This document shows positions 31,796 to 39,060 of a stretch of DNA of 54,377 nucleotides, piece by piece. The stretch comes from a virus, in IMG/VR virus record IMGVR_UViG_3300044712_000791, positions 1-54,377 of that record; one strand, given 5' to 3'. The notes under the pieces are model-generated. The model saw only the letters and a list, made by a program, of their open reading frames with translations. It ran no database searches and was not told the origin of the DNA. Both the position numbers and the translations under genes were made by a program. Positions within the stretch are counted from its first letter, which is position 1; every line of letters starts with the position of its first letter.

Positions 31796-32872
31796 ATGAT
31801 CGTCGAACACGTCGGCAACGCCACCCTGTACTGCGGCGACTGCCGGGATGTCCTCCCCTCCCTCCCCACCGTCGACCTAGTCCTGACCGACCCGCCGTAC
31901 TTCAAGGTCAAGGGCGACTACTGGGACAATGAGTGGGACGAGCCGCGCGCCTTCCTCGAGTGGCTGGGCGGCGTGGTCGACCTGCTGGCCGCCCGCATGG
32001 CCAGCAACGCCAGCCTGTACCTGTTCGCCTCCCCGCAGATGGCCGGCCGGGTCGAGGTCGAAATCATGCAGCGGCTGCACGTCCTGAACCACCTGGTCTG
32101 GCGCAAGGGCGCGCCAGGCCTGCGCAGCACCAGCCAGGGCAACAAGGCCGACAAGTCCAGCCTGCGCGCGTGGTGGCCAGAGTCCGAGCGCATCGTCTTC
32201 GCCGAGCACTACAACAGCGACAACGCGGCGCGCGGCGAGTCGAGCTACGTGCGCGCATGCGACGAGCTGCGCGGCTTCGTCTTCGAGCCGATCCGGGCCT
32301 ATCTCGACGGCGAGCGCGAGGCGGCCGGCGTGACCCCGGCCGAAGTGAACCAGGCGACCGGCACCCAGATGGCCGGGCACTGGTTCACGCGCGTGCAGTG
32401 GGCGCTTCCGACCGAGCGCCACTACCTGACCATGCGCGCGCTCTTCAGCCAGCGCGGCGGCGAGCGACTGGCCCGCGAGCATGAGTCGCTGCGCCGGGAC
32501 TACCAAGCGCTGGCGACCGAATACGAGGCGCTGCGGGTCCAGTACGACGACCTGAAGGCGCAGTTCGAGGCCCTGCGGCGGCCGTTCGCGGCGCCCCTGA
32601 ACCAGTGGGCCGACGTCTGGGACTTCGACCCGGTGCCAGGCTACCCGGGCAAGCACCCGTGCGAGAAGCCGATGCCGCTGCTGGCTCACATCATCGCGGC
32701 CAGCACGAGGCCCGACGCGCTGGTGCTCGACGCCTTCATGGGCAGCGGATCGACTGGACACGCGGCGCTGACCCTGGGCCGGCGCTTCATCGGCATCGAG
32801 CGCGATCCGGCGATCTTCGCGCAGGCGGTCGAACGCATCCGCGCCTCGCACAACCAGCTTGCCCTCATCTGA
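31796..32872 (+). CDS. DNA methyltransferase, DPPY type (N6-adenine likely)
   Basis: 358 aa from ATG 31796. Catalytic motif TDPPYF is at residues 31-36, and the S-adenosylmethionine-binding end FMGSGSTGHAAL near 315-325, so the motif order is of the beta class. DPPY rather than SPPY points to adenine N6 methylation. An unusual insert at about 222-265 is a charged coiled-coil with heptads (LRRDYQALATEYEALRVQYD), probably for target recognition or dimerisation. No restriction partner is nearby, so protection from host restriction is the likely purpose. Confidence 0.85.
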   Translation: MIVEHVGNATLYCGDCRDVLPSLPTVDLVLTDPPYFKVKGDYWDNEWDEPRAFLEWLGGVVDLLAARMASNASLYLFASPQMAGRVEVEIMQRLHVLNHLVWRKGAPGLRSTSQGNKADKSSLRAWWPESERIVFAEHYNSDNAARGESSYVRACDELRGFVFEPIRAYLDGEREAAGVTPAEVNQATGTQMAGHWFTRVQWALPTERHYLTMRALFSQRGGERLAREHESLRRDYQALATEYEALRVQYDDLKAQFEALRRPFAAPLNQWADVWDFDPVPGYPGKHPCEKPMPLLAHIIAASTRPDALVLDAFMGSGSTGHAALTLGRRFIGIERDPAIFAQAVERIRASHNQLALI

Positions 32873-32906
32873 CCGTTCGTCGGACGACTGCCGGACGTGA
32901 CAAAGT

Positions 32907-32937
32907 AACGCATTGCGCTAACGCAATGCGTTATAAT
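32907..32937 (+). promoter_or_regulatory. Promoter with double palindrome and a TATAAT box
   Basis: AACGCAATGCGTT at 32920-32932 ends in the first T of a perfect TATAAT (32932-32937). An upstream near-copy AACGCATTGCGCT occupies 32907-32919. The two together form an 11-bp inverted repeat (AACGCATTGCG and CGCAATGCGTT) with a 4-nt spacer. No standard -35 box is present. It precedes the gene at 32968, and the layout equals that at 114-131 and 35333-35350. Confidence 0.72.
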
Positions 32938-32967
32938 GTCTTCACGGTAATCGAAACGGAGCGACAG

Positions 32968-33159
32968 ATGAACAAAGCCAAACCGACCCGCGCCTTCGTC
33001 CAGTTCGAGGACGACGTCACCACCGCCATCGAGTTCGCGCTCGAGGTCACGCGCAGCGATGCCCAGGGCATCGTCGAAGCGAACCAGGCGCTGCTGTCGC
33101 GCCTCTTCGCCGACGGCATCGACGCCGCCACCGCCGCCGACCGCATCGCCAACGTCTGA
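32968..33159 (+). CDS. Small acidic protein under the palindromic promoter
   Basis: 63 aa, with GGAG at 32958-32961 before ATG 32968. The product is acidic and helical (FVQFEDDVTTAIEFALEVTR, then ANQALLSRLFADGIDAATAA). There is no membrane segment or metal motif. It is the first gene of a new transcription unit that continues with another small gene and the cytosine methyltransferase. Its small size and place suggest a regulator or an anti-defence moron; this is not shown. Confidence 0.65.
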   Translation: MNKAKPTRAFVQFEDDVTTAIEFALEVTRSDAQGIVEANQALLSRLFADGIDAATAADRIANV

Positions 33160-33176
33160 TCGGACCCAGCCCCATG
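33157..33176 (+). repeat. Recurring gene-junction element (TGATCGGA...ATG)
   Basis: The stop codon of one gene and the start of the next are joined by TGATCGGACCCAGCCCCATG. Very similar junctions occur at 33411-33430 (TGATCGGAGCCCGCACCATG) and 35613-35631 (TGATCGGACCCGCACTATG), and a looser one at 36266-36286. GGA serves as a minimal ribosome site. The repeated junction hints at copying of gene cassettes or at a fixed coupling signal. Confidence 0.6.
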
Positions 33177-33413
33177 TTCACTGGCACCAACCCTTCCGGC
33201 CTCGAGTTCGACGTGATCGACGAGGACGGCGACGTCCTGGGCTCCTTCGCCAACTTCAGCGACGCCTGCGCGTGCGCAAAGGCCGCGCCGTGGTGGCACG
33301 GCCAGACGCGCCTGCGGCGCGATCGCGCCACCCTCGAGCGCCGGCACGCCGCCGAGCTGAAGTACCGCGCCGACGCCGAAGCGGCCTTCCAGGCCTTCTG
33401 CTACGCCTGCTGA
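33174..33413 (+). CDS. Hypothetical small protein, 79 aa
   Basis: Follows the previous gene through the recurring TGATCGGA junction. Contains LEFDVIDEDGDVLGSFANF, a beta-like start, then a helical, Arg-rich part ending FQAFCYAC. Four Cys are present, but no clear zinc pair. It lies directly before the cytosine methyltransferase. Function is unknown. Confidence 0.6.
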   Translation: MFTGTNPSGLEFDVIDEDGDVLGSFANFSDACACAKAAPWWHGQTRLRRDRATLERRHAAELKYRADAEAAFQAFCYAC

Positions 33414-33427
33414 TCGGAGCCCGCACC

Positions 33428-34342
33428 ATGGATGCAATCGACCTGTTCGCGGGCGCTGGCGGCTTCAGCGAGGGCGCCACGGCCGCCGGTGCGCGCGTGG
33501 TCTGGGCCGCCAACCATTGGCCGACCGCCGTCGAGTGGCACAGCGTGAACCATCCGGAGACCGCGCACGCGTGCCAGGACCTGCAGCAATGCGACTTCCG
33601 GACCGCGCCGCGGCATGACCTGCTGCTGGCGTCGCCGGCCTGCCAGGGGCACAGCCGGGCGCGCGGCACCGACAAGCCGCACCACGACGCGCTGCGGTCG
33701 ACCGCCTGGGCTGTCGTGACCTGCGCCGAGGTCCACCGGCCCTACGCGGTGCTGGTCGAGAACGTGCCCGAGTTCGCCGACTGGACCCTCTACCACGCGT
33801 GGTGCGGTGCGATGAACGCGCTGGGCTACGCGCTCGCGCCGCAGGTGATCGACGCGGCCGACCATGGCGTGCCCCAGCATCGGCGCCGGCTCTTCATCGT
33901 CTGCACCAGGTCGCAACACCCGATCGAGCTGGACATGCCCAAGCGCGAGCACGTGCCGATCGGCGCCGCGATCGACTGGGCCGCCGGCACGTGGTCGCAG
34001 GTGAACCGGCCGGGCCGGTCGCTGGCCACCCTGCAGCGCGTGGCGAACGGCCGCCAGCGCTTCGGCGAGCGCTTCGTCATGCCGTACTACGGCAGCGGGT
34101 CCGGCCTGACCGGCCGCAGTCTCGAGCGGCCCCTGGGCACGGTGACGACGCGCGCCCGCTGGGCCGTCGTCGACGGCGACCGCATGCGGATGCTGTCGAT
34201 CGACGAGAACCGTGCCGCCATGGGCTTCCGCCCCGACTACTGCCTCCCGGAATCGCCGGCTGAGGCCGTGCACTTGCTGGGCAACGCGGTGTGCCCGCCG
34301 GTGCCGACCGACATCATCACGGCGCTGAAGAAGGCCGCCTGA
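33428..34342 (+). CDS. DNA (cytosine-5) methyltransferase
   Basis: 304 aa from ATG 33428. Motif I DLFAGAGGF (residues 5-13), motif IV SPACQGHS (about 69-76, with the catalytic Cys in a Pro-Ala-Cys variant of the usual Pro-Cys), motif VI ENV (about 110), motif VIII QHRRRLF (about 150), and motif X GNAVCPP near 285 are all present. The target-recognition region (about 185-260) is short. No restriction partner is seen. With the adenine-type enzyme upstream it probably hides phage DNA from restriction. Confidence 0.87.
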   Translation: MDAIDLFAGAGGFSEGATAAGARVVWAANHWPTAVEWHSVNHPETAHACQDLQQCDFRTAPRHDLLLASPACQGHSRARGTDKPHHDALRSTAWAVVTCAEVHRPYAVLVENVPEFADWTLYHAWCGAMNALGYALAPQVIDAADHGVPQHRRRLFIVCTRSQHPIELDMPKREHVPIGAAIDWAAGTWSQVNRPGRSLATLQRVANGRQRFGERFVMPYYGSGSGLTGRSLERPLGTVTTRARWAVVDGDRMRMLSIDENRAAMGFRPDYCLPESPAEAVHLLGNAVCPPVPTDIITALKKAA

Positions 34343-34416
34343 TCCCCCGGACTGCGGGGTGCAAAGCGCCGACACGAAGACCGAACATCAGCGAGCCCAA
34401 TCAACAGGAGAACCCC

Positions 34417-35262
34417 ATGAACAAGGCCCTCGTGATCCTCTTCGCCGCTGTCGTCGCAGCATCCCCGACCCTGGCCAAGGACGGCAGCAAGTCCGGCGGC
34501 CGTGGCAGCTGCGGCTGCAAGTCCAGCCCGGCCCCGAGCCCCGCACCTGCACCGACGCCTGCCCCCGCTCCCGCGCCTGCGCCGACCCCGGCGCCTGCAC
34601 CGGCGCCCGCTCCGGCCCCTGCGCCCAGCCCGGCCGCTTCCCCCGCGCCCGCACCGAGCCCCGCGCCTGCGGCCCCGTCGGGCGGCAGCTGGAAGCCCGG
34701 CACCGGCCCGACCGACGGCCACCCGTTGACCTGGCGCATCGGCACGCCGCCGGTGATCGCGCTGCGCGATCCGGTCGACGAGCTGGAACTGGACCCGCCG
34801 GCCGCCGGCCAGCGCGAGCCGATCGTGATCTACAGCCCCCCGATGGTCGTGACGCTGCCCAAGGTGATCGAGGCGCCGGCCCCAGCCCCGCAGGCGGTCG
34901 TGCAGCGCGAGCTGGTGCCCGTCTACGGCACGCACGTGCTCTTCGACACCAACCGCTGGGACATGACGCCGCTCGCCCAGGTGTCGCTGAAGATCGCCGC
35001 GCAGCGCGCGCTGCAGATCCCGGGCTCGCGCATCGGTGTCGCCACCGGCCACGCCGACGTCCGGGGCTCGAAGGATCGCAACCGCGTGCTGGCCCAGAAC
35101 CGCGCCGAGTCGGTGATCGCCTTCCTCGTCGGCTTCGGCTACCCCCGCGACCAGATCGAGCTGGTCAACGCTGGCGACGCGCAGCCGCTGATGGCGGGTA
35201 CCACGCCGGCCGCGCACCAGGCGAACCGCCGGGTCGACGTCGTCGTGATGGGCTTGAACTGA
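34417..35262 (+). CDS. Exported OmpA-like protein with a Pro-Ala linker
   Basis: 281 aa. I chose ATG 34417 with AGGAG just upstream. A signal peptide covers residues 1-20 (ALVILFAAVVAASPTLA). After a short Gly/Cys segment (GSCGCK), residues about 38-85 form a long Pro-Ala-Ser repeat. Residues about 168-281 look like an OmpA C-terminal peptidoglycan-binding domain (VLFDTNRWDM, TGHADVRGSKDRN, NRAESVIAFLVGFG, ANRRVDVVV). There is no outer-membrane barrel. In a phage, a periplasmic cell-wall-binding protein could alter lysis or block other phages; both are inferences. Confidence 0.78.
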   Translation: MNKALVILFAAVVAASPTLAKDGSKSGGRGSCGCKSSPAPSPAPAPTPAPAPAPAPTPAPAPAPAPAPAPSPAASPAPAPSPAPAAPSGGSWKPGTGPTDGHPLTWRIGTPPVIALRDPVDELELDPPAAGQREPIVIYSPPMVVTLPKVIEAPAPAPQAVVQRELVPVYGTHVLFDTNRWDMTPLAQVSLKIAAQRALQIPGSRIGVATGHADVRGSKDRNRVLAQNRAESVIAFLVGFGYPRDQIELVNAGDAQPLMAGTTPAAHQANRRVDVVVMGLN

Positions 35263-35332
35263 AGCCCGCCGGCCAGGCCGGCACCCATTCAGGAAACACT
35301 GCGGCCGACGTGAGATTTTCACGCCGGCCGCT

Positions 35333-35350
35333 AACGCTTTGCGTTATACT
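35333..35350 (+). promoter_or_regulatory. Promoter with AACGCTTTGCGTT palindrome fused to TATACT
   Basis: AACGCTTTGCGTT (35333-35345) shares its last T with the -10 box TATACT (35345-35350). No -35 box is evident. This third copy of the palindromic promoter starts the next accessory unit; ATG 35382 has an AAAGGAAA ribosome site. Confidence 0.68.
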
Positions 35351-35381
35351 GTTTTCAACGAAAGCGGAAAGGAAAACCGAC

Positions 35382-35615
35382 ATGACCCCCGACCAGTCCT
35401 CCCTCTTGATCGAAGCTGCGGCCGACCGCGCCGCCGATGGTTCGGCCCTCATGCAGTCGAGCGCCGACCTGTGCCTGGCCGATGCCCGCAAGCTGCACGC
35501 CGAAGGCAAGCACGCCTACGCGGCGCGCCGCGCGCTGAAGTCGCTCGAGTACAGCGTCGGCGTTTTCCACCCGGCCTACACGGCCGCCGCCCGCGTCATC
35601 AACCCCGCCTACTGA
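35382..35615 (+). CDS. Small helical protein under the palindromic promoter
   Basis: 77 aa. I chose ATG 35382 because it is directly downstream of the promoter and a clear purine-rich ribosome site. The protein is helical and Ala-rich (LLIEAAADRAADGSALM, KLHAEGKHAYAARRALKSLE). No membrane or metal motif is present. It leads a unit of many short genes. Function is unknown. Confidence 0.65.
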   Translation: MTPDQSSLLIEAAADRAADGSALMQSSADLCLADARKLHAEGKHAYAARRALKSLEYSVGVFHPAYTAAARVINPAY

Positions 35616-35628
35616 TCGGACCCGCACT

Positions 35629-35835
35629 ATGGCCACTGCATCGTCCACCCTGAGCGCCGCCGAGCGCTACGCCCTCGAAGCCGCAGTGATCGAGCGGCAG
35701 CTGATCGAGCTGAAGGAAAAGCTCGCCGCCCACAAGAAGCGCCAGGCCGCCGACCCGCGCAACTGGGGCTATGCCGGCGACCTGGCGCACGTCGCCACGA
35801 AGCTCGACGAGCTGCTGCCGGCCCTGGGCGGCTGA
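35629..35835 (+). CDS. Small coiled-coil-like protein, 68 aa
   Basis: Joined to the gene before it by the TGATCGGA junction. A helical stretch with regular leucines (ALEAAVIERQLIELKEKLAA) suggests a short coiled coil. After it comes a Lys/Arg-rich patch. Function is unknown; DNA or partner-protein binding is possible. Confidence 0.6.
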   Translation: MATASSTLSAAERYALEAAVIERQLIELKEKLAAHKKRQAADPRNWGYAGDLAHVATKLDELLPALGG

Positions 35836-35873
35836 CCCTCGCTCCCTGCGCCTGCTGGGCGCAGCCGCGAGGG
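35836..35873 (+). terminator. Two-part GC-rich hairpin between small genes
   Basis: CCCTCGC (35836-35842) pairs with GCGAGGG (35867-35873) and, inside it, CTGCGCC (35846-35852) pairs with GGCGCAG (35858-35864). It starts at the stop of the upstream gene. No T-run follows, so it may be a leaky or Rho-assisted terminator, or an RNA-stability hairpin. Confidence 0.45.
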
Positions 35874-35905
35874 CCAGTGGTGGCCCCGACACCCGGAGAA
35901 GCACG

Positions 35906-36268
35906 ATGCACCAGAGTTCCCTGATCGCCCGCCTGGCGACGGCCGTCGCCGGCCTCATGGCCCCGACCGACCTGAGCACGATAGGCGGCGCCAACCTCCT
36001 GCAGGACATCCGCCGCCCGTCGGGCATCTGGCCCGGCCTGGGCCATCGTGGCCAGCCGGCCGCGCGCGGCATCCTGGGCGGCCCGGTCGACCCGATGTCG
36101 CTGGGCAAGAACATGGGCCGCCGCGACAAGCACCGCCAGCGCGTGGCCATGCAGAAGACCCGGACCAGCAACCCGCGCCCCGCGACCCGCCCCGACTTCC
36201 GCGCCCAGATCGCGCAGGAAGCCAAGGCCGCCCGTGGCCGCAAGGCCCGCGCCGCCCGCGCCTACTGA
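35906..36268 (+). CDS. Basic hypothetical protein, 120 aa
   Basis: ATG 35906 is preceded by GGAGAA. The first third has some hydrophobic character (IARLATAVAGLMAPTD). The second half is very basic (GRRDKHRQRVAMQKTRTSN, then KAARGRKARAARAY), which suggests nucleic acid binding. There are no Cys or His clusters. Function is unknown. Confidence 0.6.
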   Translation: MHQSSLIARLATAVAGLMAPTDLSTIGGANLLQDIRRPSGIWPGLGHRGQPAARGILGGPVDPMSLGKNMGRRDKHRQRVAMQKTRTSNPRPATRPDFRAQIAQEAKAARGRKARAARAY

Positions 36269-36283
36269 TCGCCGCGCCCAGCC

Positions 36284-36808
36284 ATGGACCTGCAGAACTA
36301 CGTCGAGCGCGAAGGCTGCCACGAGTGGCAGGGCGCGATGCGCATGAACGCCACCGGCGCGAAGTCCGGCCAGCCGGTCTGGAACACGACCGTCGATGGC
36401 GTGCGCAAGACCTTCACGATCATCCGTGAGGTCTGGAAGGCCGCCGGCCGGCGCATCCCGAAGGGCCACATCGTCTACCGCACCTGCTGCAACGACCGGT
36501 GCATCCGGCTCGCTCACCTGGCGTGCGGCCCGCGAGGATCCGCGCACAAGCACCGCGCGAAGCTGGGCCTGATGCGGCACGGCCTCGAAACGATCGCGAA
36601 GATCACCGAGAAGGCCCGCGCGCGGCCGACGACCAAGTACAACCCGGCGCTGGCCGCCCAGGTCCGTGAGCTGGTGCCGCTGGGCCTGACGAACGAGGAA
36701 ATCTCGAAGCGCACCGGCGTGAGCGTGCCCATGGTGAGCGACATCCGCACCGGCCACGCCTGGCGCGCCGCCGCGCGCGGCGCTTCCGTCTTCGACTTCC
36801 GCCCTTGA
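36284..36808 (+). CDS. HNH-like protein with a C-terminal HTH
   Basis: 174 aa. The first half follows the layout of phage HNH endonucleases (CHEWQGAM, IREVWKAAGRRIPKGHIVY, RTCCNDRCIRLAHLACG). At the place of the usual catalytic His in the HxC element it has Arg-Thr-Cys, so activity may be lost. The C-terminal half has an HTH-like unit (LTNEEISKRTGVSVPMVSDI) as in homing endonucleases. It may be a homing-type endonuclease, a decayed one, or a DNA-binding regulator. Confidence 0.62.
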   Translation: MDLQNYVEREGCHEWQGAMRMNATGAKSGQPVWNTTVDGVRKTFTIIREVWKAAGRRIPKGHIVYRTCCNDRCIRLAHLACGPRGSAHKHRAKLGLMRHGLETIAKITEKARARPTTKYNPALAAQVRELVPLGLTNEEISKRTGVSVPMVSDIRTGHAWRAAARGASVFDFRP

Positions 36809-36844
36809 CCCAAGGCGCCCGGCCATCCGGGCAGAAAGACCCCC

Positions 36845-37240
36845 ATGCAAGTCCGCCTCGTGGATCCGCAGACCTTGAAGGTGGTGCGGACCTTCCCCGA
36901 CATGACCGCAGCGCTCGCCGACAGCAGCTCGCCGCCGTCGGCCATCTGGTGCGAGTGCAACACCGACGAGGAAGCGCCGGCCATGGCCGTGCAGCGCATG
37001 CGCAGCGCGCAGGCGATCATGGAAGGCATACAGGCCGTCGCCGCCGCCGCCGGCACCAAGCCGGCCGCCGACATGGCGCGCCTGCTGATGCGCGTCCGGC
37101 CGCACCTGACCGCGCGCCGCGTGGTCCTCGAGTGGTCGCTGAGCAACGCCGTGACCGAGCACAGCAAGGCCGCCGACTCGCAGAAGCTGCGCGAGCTGCA
37201 GGCCCTGATGAACGACATCGACGCCGCGCTGGGCCGCTGA
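36845..37240 (+). CDS. Hypothetical helical protein, 131 aa
   Basis: Begins with a small beta part (QVRLVDPQTLKVVRTFPDM) and continues as helices (MRSAQAIMEGIQAVAAAAG, then LREL QALMNDIDAALGR-type repeats, given here in parts). It has no membrane segment, no metal site and no enzyme motif. It is followed 2 nt later by a tiny gene, and belongs to the run of short accessory genes under the promoter at 35345. Confidence 0.6.
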   Translation: MQVRLVDPQTLKVVRTFPDMTAALADSSSPPSAIWCECNTDEEAPAMAVQRMRSAQAIMEGIQAVAAAAGTKPAADMARLLMRVRPHLTARRVVLEWSLSNAVTEHSKAADSQKLRELQALMNDIDAALGR

Positions 37241-37242
37241 CC

Positions 37243-37392
37243 ATGAGCCGCCACCACGACCACGAGTATGCGCAGGGCCCGGTGTCGAGCCTGCAGGCCG
37301 GCCGGCACTTCGCCGCGCCGCCGCCCACCCGCAACCCCCGCCCGACCTGGCTGGCCCGCGTGCTGCGCTGGCTCTGGGTCAACGCCTGCTGA
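37243..37392 (+). CDS. Tiny protein, 49 aa
   Basis: ATG 37243 lies 2 nt after the preceding stop. The His-rich start (SRHHDHEYAQG) and Pro-rich centre (AAPPPTRNPRP) end in a short hydrophobic segment (TWLARVLRWLWVNAC) that might sit on a membrane surface. It is too short for a firm call. Context and coupling support translation. Confidence 0.45.
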   Translation: MSRHHDHEYAQGPVSSLQAGRHFAAPPPTRNPRPTWLARVLRWLWVNAC

Positions 37393-37399
37393 GGCCGCC

Positions 37400-37618
37400 A
37401 TGCCCATGACCGTGAAGCAACTGAAGGCCGCCATGGCCGAAGCCCGGCGCTTCCTCGATCGAGGCGACGCGCTGCTGAAGGCTCAAGACCGCGAGCCCAT
37501 CCGCGTGCTGGCCGGCGCCGACTTCGCGCTGACCGACAACCCGCGCGAGCAAGGCGCCGTCCGCCGGGCCTCGATGGACCTGACCCGGTCCCTGGCTGAC
37601 CTGCGCCGCCGCGGCTGA
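37400..37618 (+). CDS. Hypothetical helical protein, 72 aa
   Basis: ATG 37400 follows the previous gene by 7 nt; a second in-frame ATG is two codons later. The sequence is helical (VKQLKAAMAEARRFLDRGDA, then MDLTRSLADLRRRG). There is no known motif. The gene is 2 nt from the next start, so it is probably co-translated. Confidence 0.55.
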   Translation: MPMTVKQLKAAMAEARRFLDRGDALLKAQDREPIRVLAGADFALTDNPREQGAVRRASMDLTRSLADLRRRG

Positions 37619-37620
37619 CC

Positions 37621-37839
37621 ATGCGGCGCCAGGACAAGTCCAAGCGCGAACCGCGCCGGCCCGGCCTGGCCGCGCTGGCCAGCCTGCAGCATGCGGCCGA
37701 CATCGTCTGCCTGCGCTGCAACGAATCCGCCCCCCGGGCCACGGCTGAGCCGTTCAGGACCTGGGGCCACGTGTGCGAGAGCTGCGCGAAGCAGCTGCGC
37801 ACGATCGACGCCAAGGCCGCAGAAAGGGCCCGAGCATGA
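37621..37839 (+). CDS. Small zinc-finger-like protein, 72 aa
   Basis: Basic N-terminus (MRRQDKSKREPRRPG), then CLRC (about residue 30) and CESC (about 52) that can form one four-Cys zinc site. The end is helical. The start is directly downstream of the previous stop and the stop overlaps the next ATG (ATGA). Nucleic acid binding is plausible. Confidence 0.6.
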   Translation: MRRQDKSKREPRRPGLAALASLQHAADIVCLRCNESAPRATAEPFRTWGHVCESCAKQLRTIDAKAAERARA

Positions 37840-38105
37840 AACCCATCCCGAAGTGCACCACGGCGAGCCGCCGGCACGTCTGGGAGCACGTCAAGAACGT
37901 GACGCGCAGCACCCAGACCGGCAGCACCGTGCACATCCGCCTCGTCGGCCGCTACCGCTGCGCCTACTGCGCGCAGCGCAAGGACGGCCAGCCGACGCAC
38001 GAAGTCGCGCCCGGCCCGATCGCCGAAGCCCTGAACGCGGCTGTCGCCGCGCCTGCCGTCGATTCGATCCTGTTGCAAGTGGACTCGAAAGGCGGTGCGC
38101 TGTGA
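37836..38105 (+). CDS. Small protein with a CxxC pair, 89 aa
   Basis: ATG 37836 overlaps the upstream stop. It has a beta-rich centre (HVWEHVKNVTRSTQTGSTV, HIRLVGRYRCAYCAQRK) with a CAYC pair and an early Cys, and an Ala-rich end. It resembles small phage zinc-ribbon proteins. The stop overlaps the next GTG. Function is unknown. Confidence 0.55.
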   Translation: MKPIPKCTTASRRHVWEHVKNVTRSTQTGSTVHIRLVGRYRCAYCAQRKDGQPTHEVAPGPIAEALNAAVAAPAVDSILLQVDSKGGAL

Positions 38106-38350
38106 GCAACAACACCCCCGACCCTTGGAGCGCACGCGAGGCCGCGCACATGACGGCGACCGCCCGCATGCTGGCCGCCACCGAAGCAGACTTGCAGCGC
38201 CGGGCCGACCCGGTCCTGCGTGAGCTGCGCGCGCTCCGCGCCGACATCGACGAGCTGAAGAGCTACATCATGGCGCCCCAGACGTCGCTGATCGTCGGCC
38301 CGGAGGCCGTCGCCGCCTTCCGTCAACTGCAGAAGGGCGGTGCAGCATGA
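38102..38350 (+). CDS. Small helical protein, 82 aa
   Basis: GTG 38102 overlaps the previous stop (GTGA). The central part is a long Leu/Arg/Asp-rich helix (LQRRADPVLRELRALRADID). The next gene starts inside the stop (ATGA). Oligomerisation by coiled coil is possible; function is unknown. Confidence 0.55.
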   Translation: MSNNTPDPWSAREAAHMTATARMLAATEADLQRRADPVLRELRALRADIDELKSYIMAPQTSLIVGPEAVAAFRQLQKGGAA

Positions 38351-39045
38351 AGATGGCCAAAGCATCGAAGGAAGACCTGGACATGGCCTTCGACCTGGCC
38401 GGCGCGCTCGATTCGCTGACCCAGCGATGGTCGCCGACCATGCCGGAGGCGATCGAGCTGACCGACAACGAAGACGACCACGAGGACTTCGACCGCGACG
38501 ACGACGCCCAGTGCGGCCGGGCGCTGCGTCACCTGCTGGACATCGTCGAGCGCGGCAGCATCTTCCGGGTCGTCATGGGCCTGGCGGTCGTGCTGGACCC
38601 GAAGAACAAGTGCGTGGACCCCGATGCCGACACAATCGAGCACCACCCCGAGCTGGCGAAGAACGCGGCCGAAGTCGAGCGGCTTCAGGCAGAGCGTGAC
38701 GCGCTGGCCGACAGCTGCGCCGCGAAGGCCGACAGCATCGACCGCCTGGGCGAAACGGTGCAGCGACTGACCGCCGACTTGCGCCACCTTGAAGAAGTGA
38801 ACGCCGGCCTGATGCGCGCCAACGGCAACCTGGCAGGCAAGAACTGCGAACTGCATGCCGAGGTCGAGCGGCTGCGCGCGGATCCGGCCCGGGTTCCGCT
38901 GACCGATTCGCAGCGCGAGGCCCTGCTGTTCAACATGATGCTGCACGGCAAGATGACCAAGAGCACGGCGCAGAAGATCATCGCCCTGGTGCTGGACGGC
39001 GTCATCCTGATGAGGCCGGGGGGCCGGGAAGGCGGTGCAGCATGA
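38347..39045 (+). CDS. Coiled-coil phage protein, 232 aa, directly before the insertion sequence
   Basis: N-terminal globular part (DLAGALDSLTQRWSPTMP, RALRHLLDIVERGSIFRVVM, VVLDPKNKCVDPD) followed by a long coiled coil (about 105-185) and a helical end. The stop TGA at 39043-39045 lies inside the 8-bp target duplication ATGAAAGA, so the insertion sequence leaves the protein intact. In the uninterrupted phage its stop overlapped the ATG of the next gene. Function is unknown. Confidence 0.65.
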   Translation: MKMAKASKEDLDMAFDLAGALDSLTQRWSPTMPEAIELTDNEDDHEDFDRDDDAQCGRALRHLLDIVERGSIFRVVMGLAVVLDPKNKCVDPDADTIEHHPELAKNAAEVERLQAERDALADSCAAKADSIDRLGETVQRLTADLRHLEEVNAGLMRANGNLAGKNCELHAEVERLRADPARVPLTDSQREALLFNMMLHGKMTKSTAQKIIALVLDGVILMRPGGREGGAA

Positions 39046-39049
39046 AAGA
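39042..39049. repeat. Target site duplication, left copy (ATGAAAGA)
   Basis: ATGAAAGA is found directly before the left inverted repeat and again at 41015-41022 directly after the right one. Eight base pairs is the usual duplication length for ISL3-family elements. Confidence 0.92.
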
Positions 39050-39060
39050 GGGTATCCGGT

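Noticed and set aside
34502-34729. Pro/Arg-rich frames overlapping the Pro-Ala tract of the OmpA-like gene
   Set aside because: They come from reading the same repeated codons in other frames and have no starts with ribosome sites.
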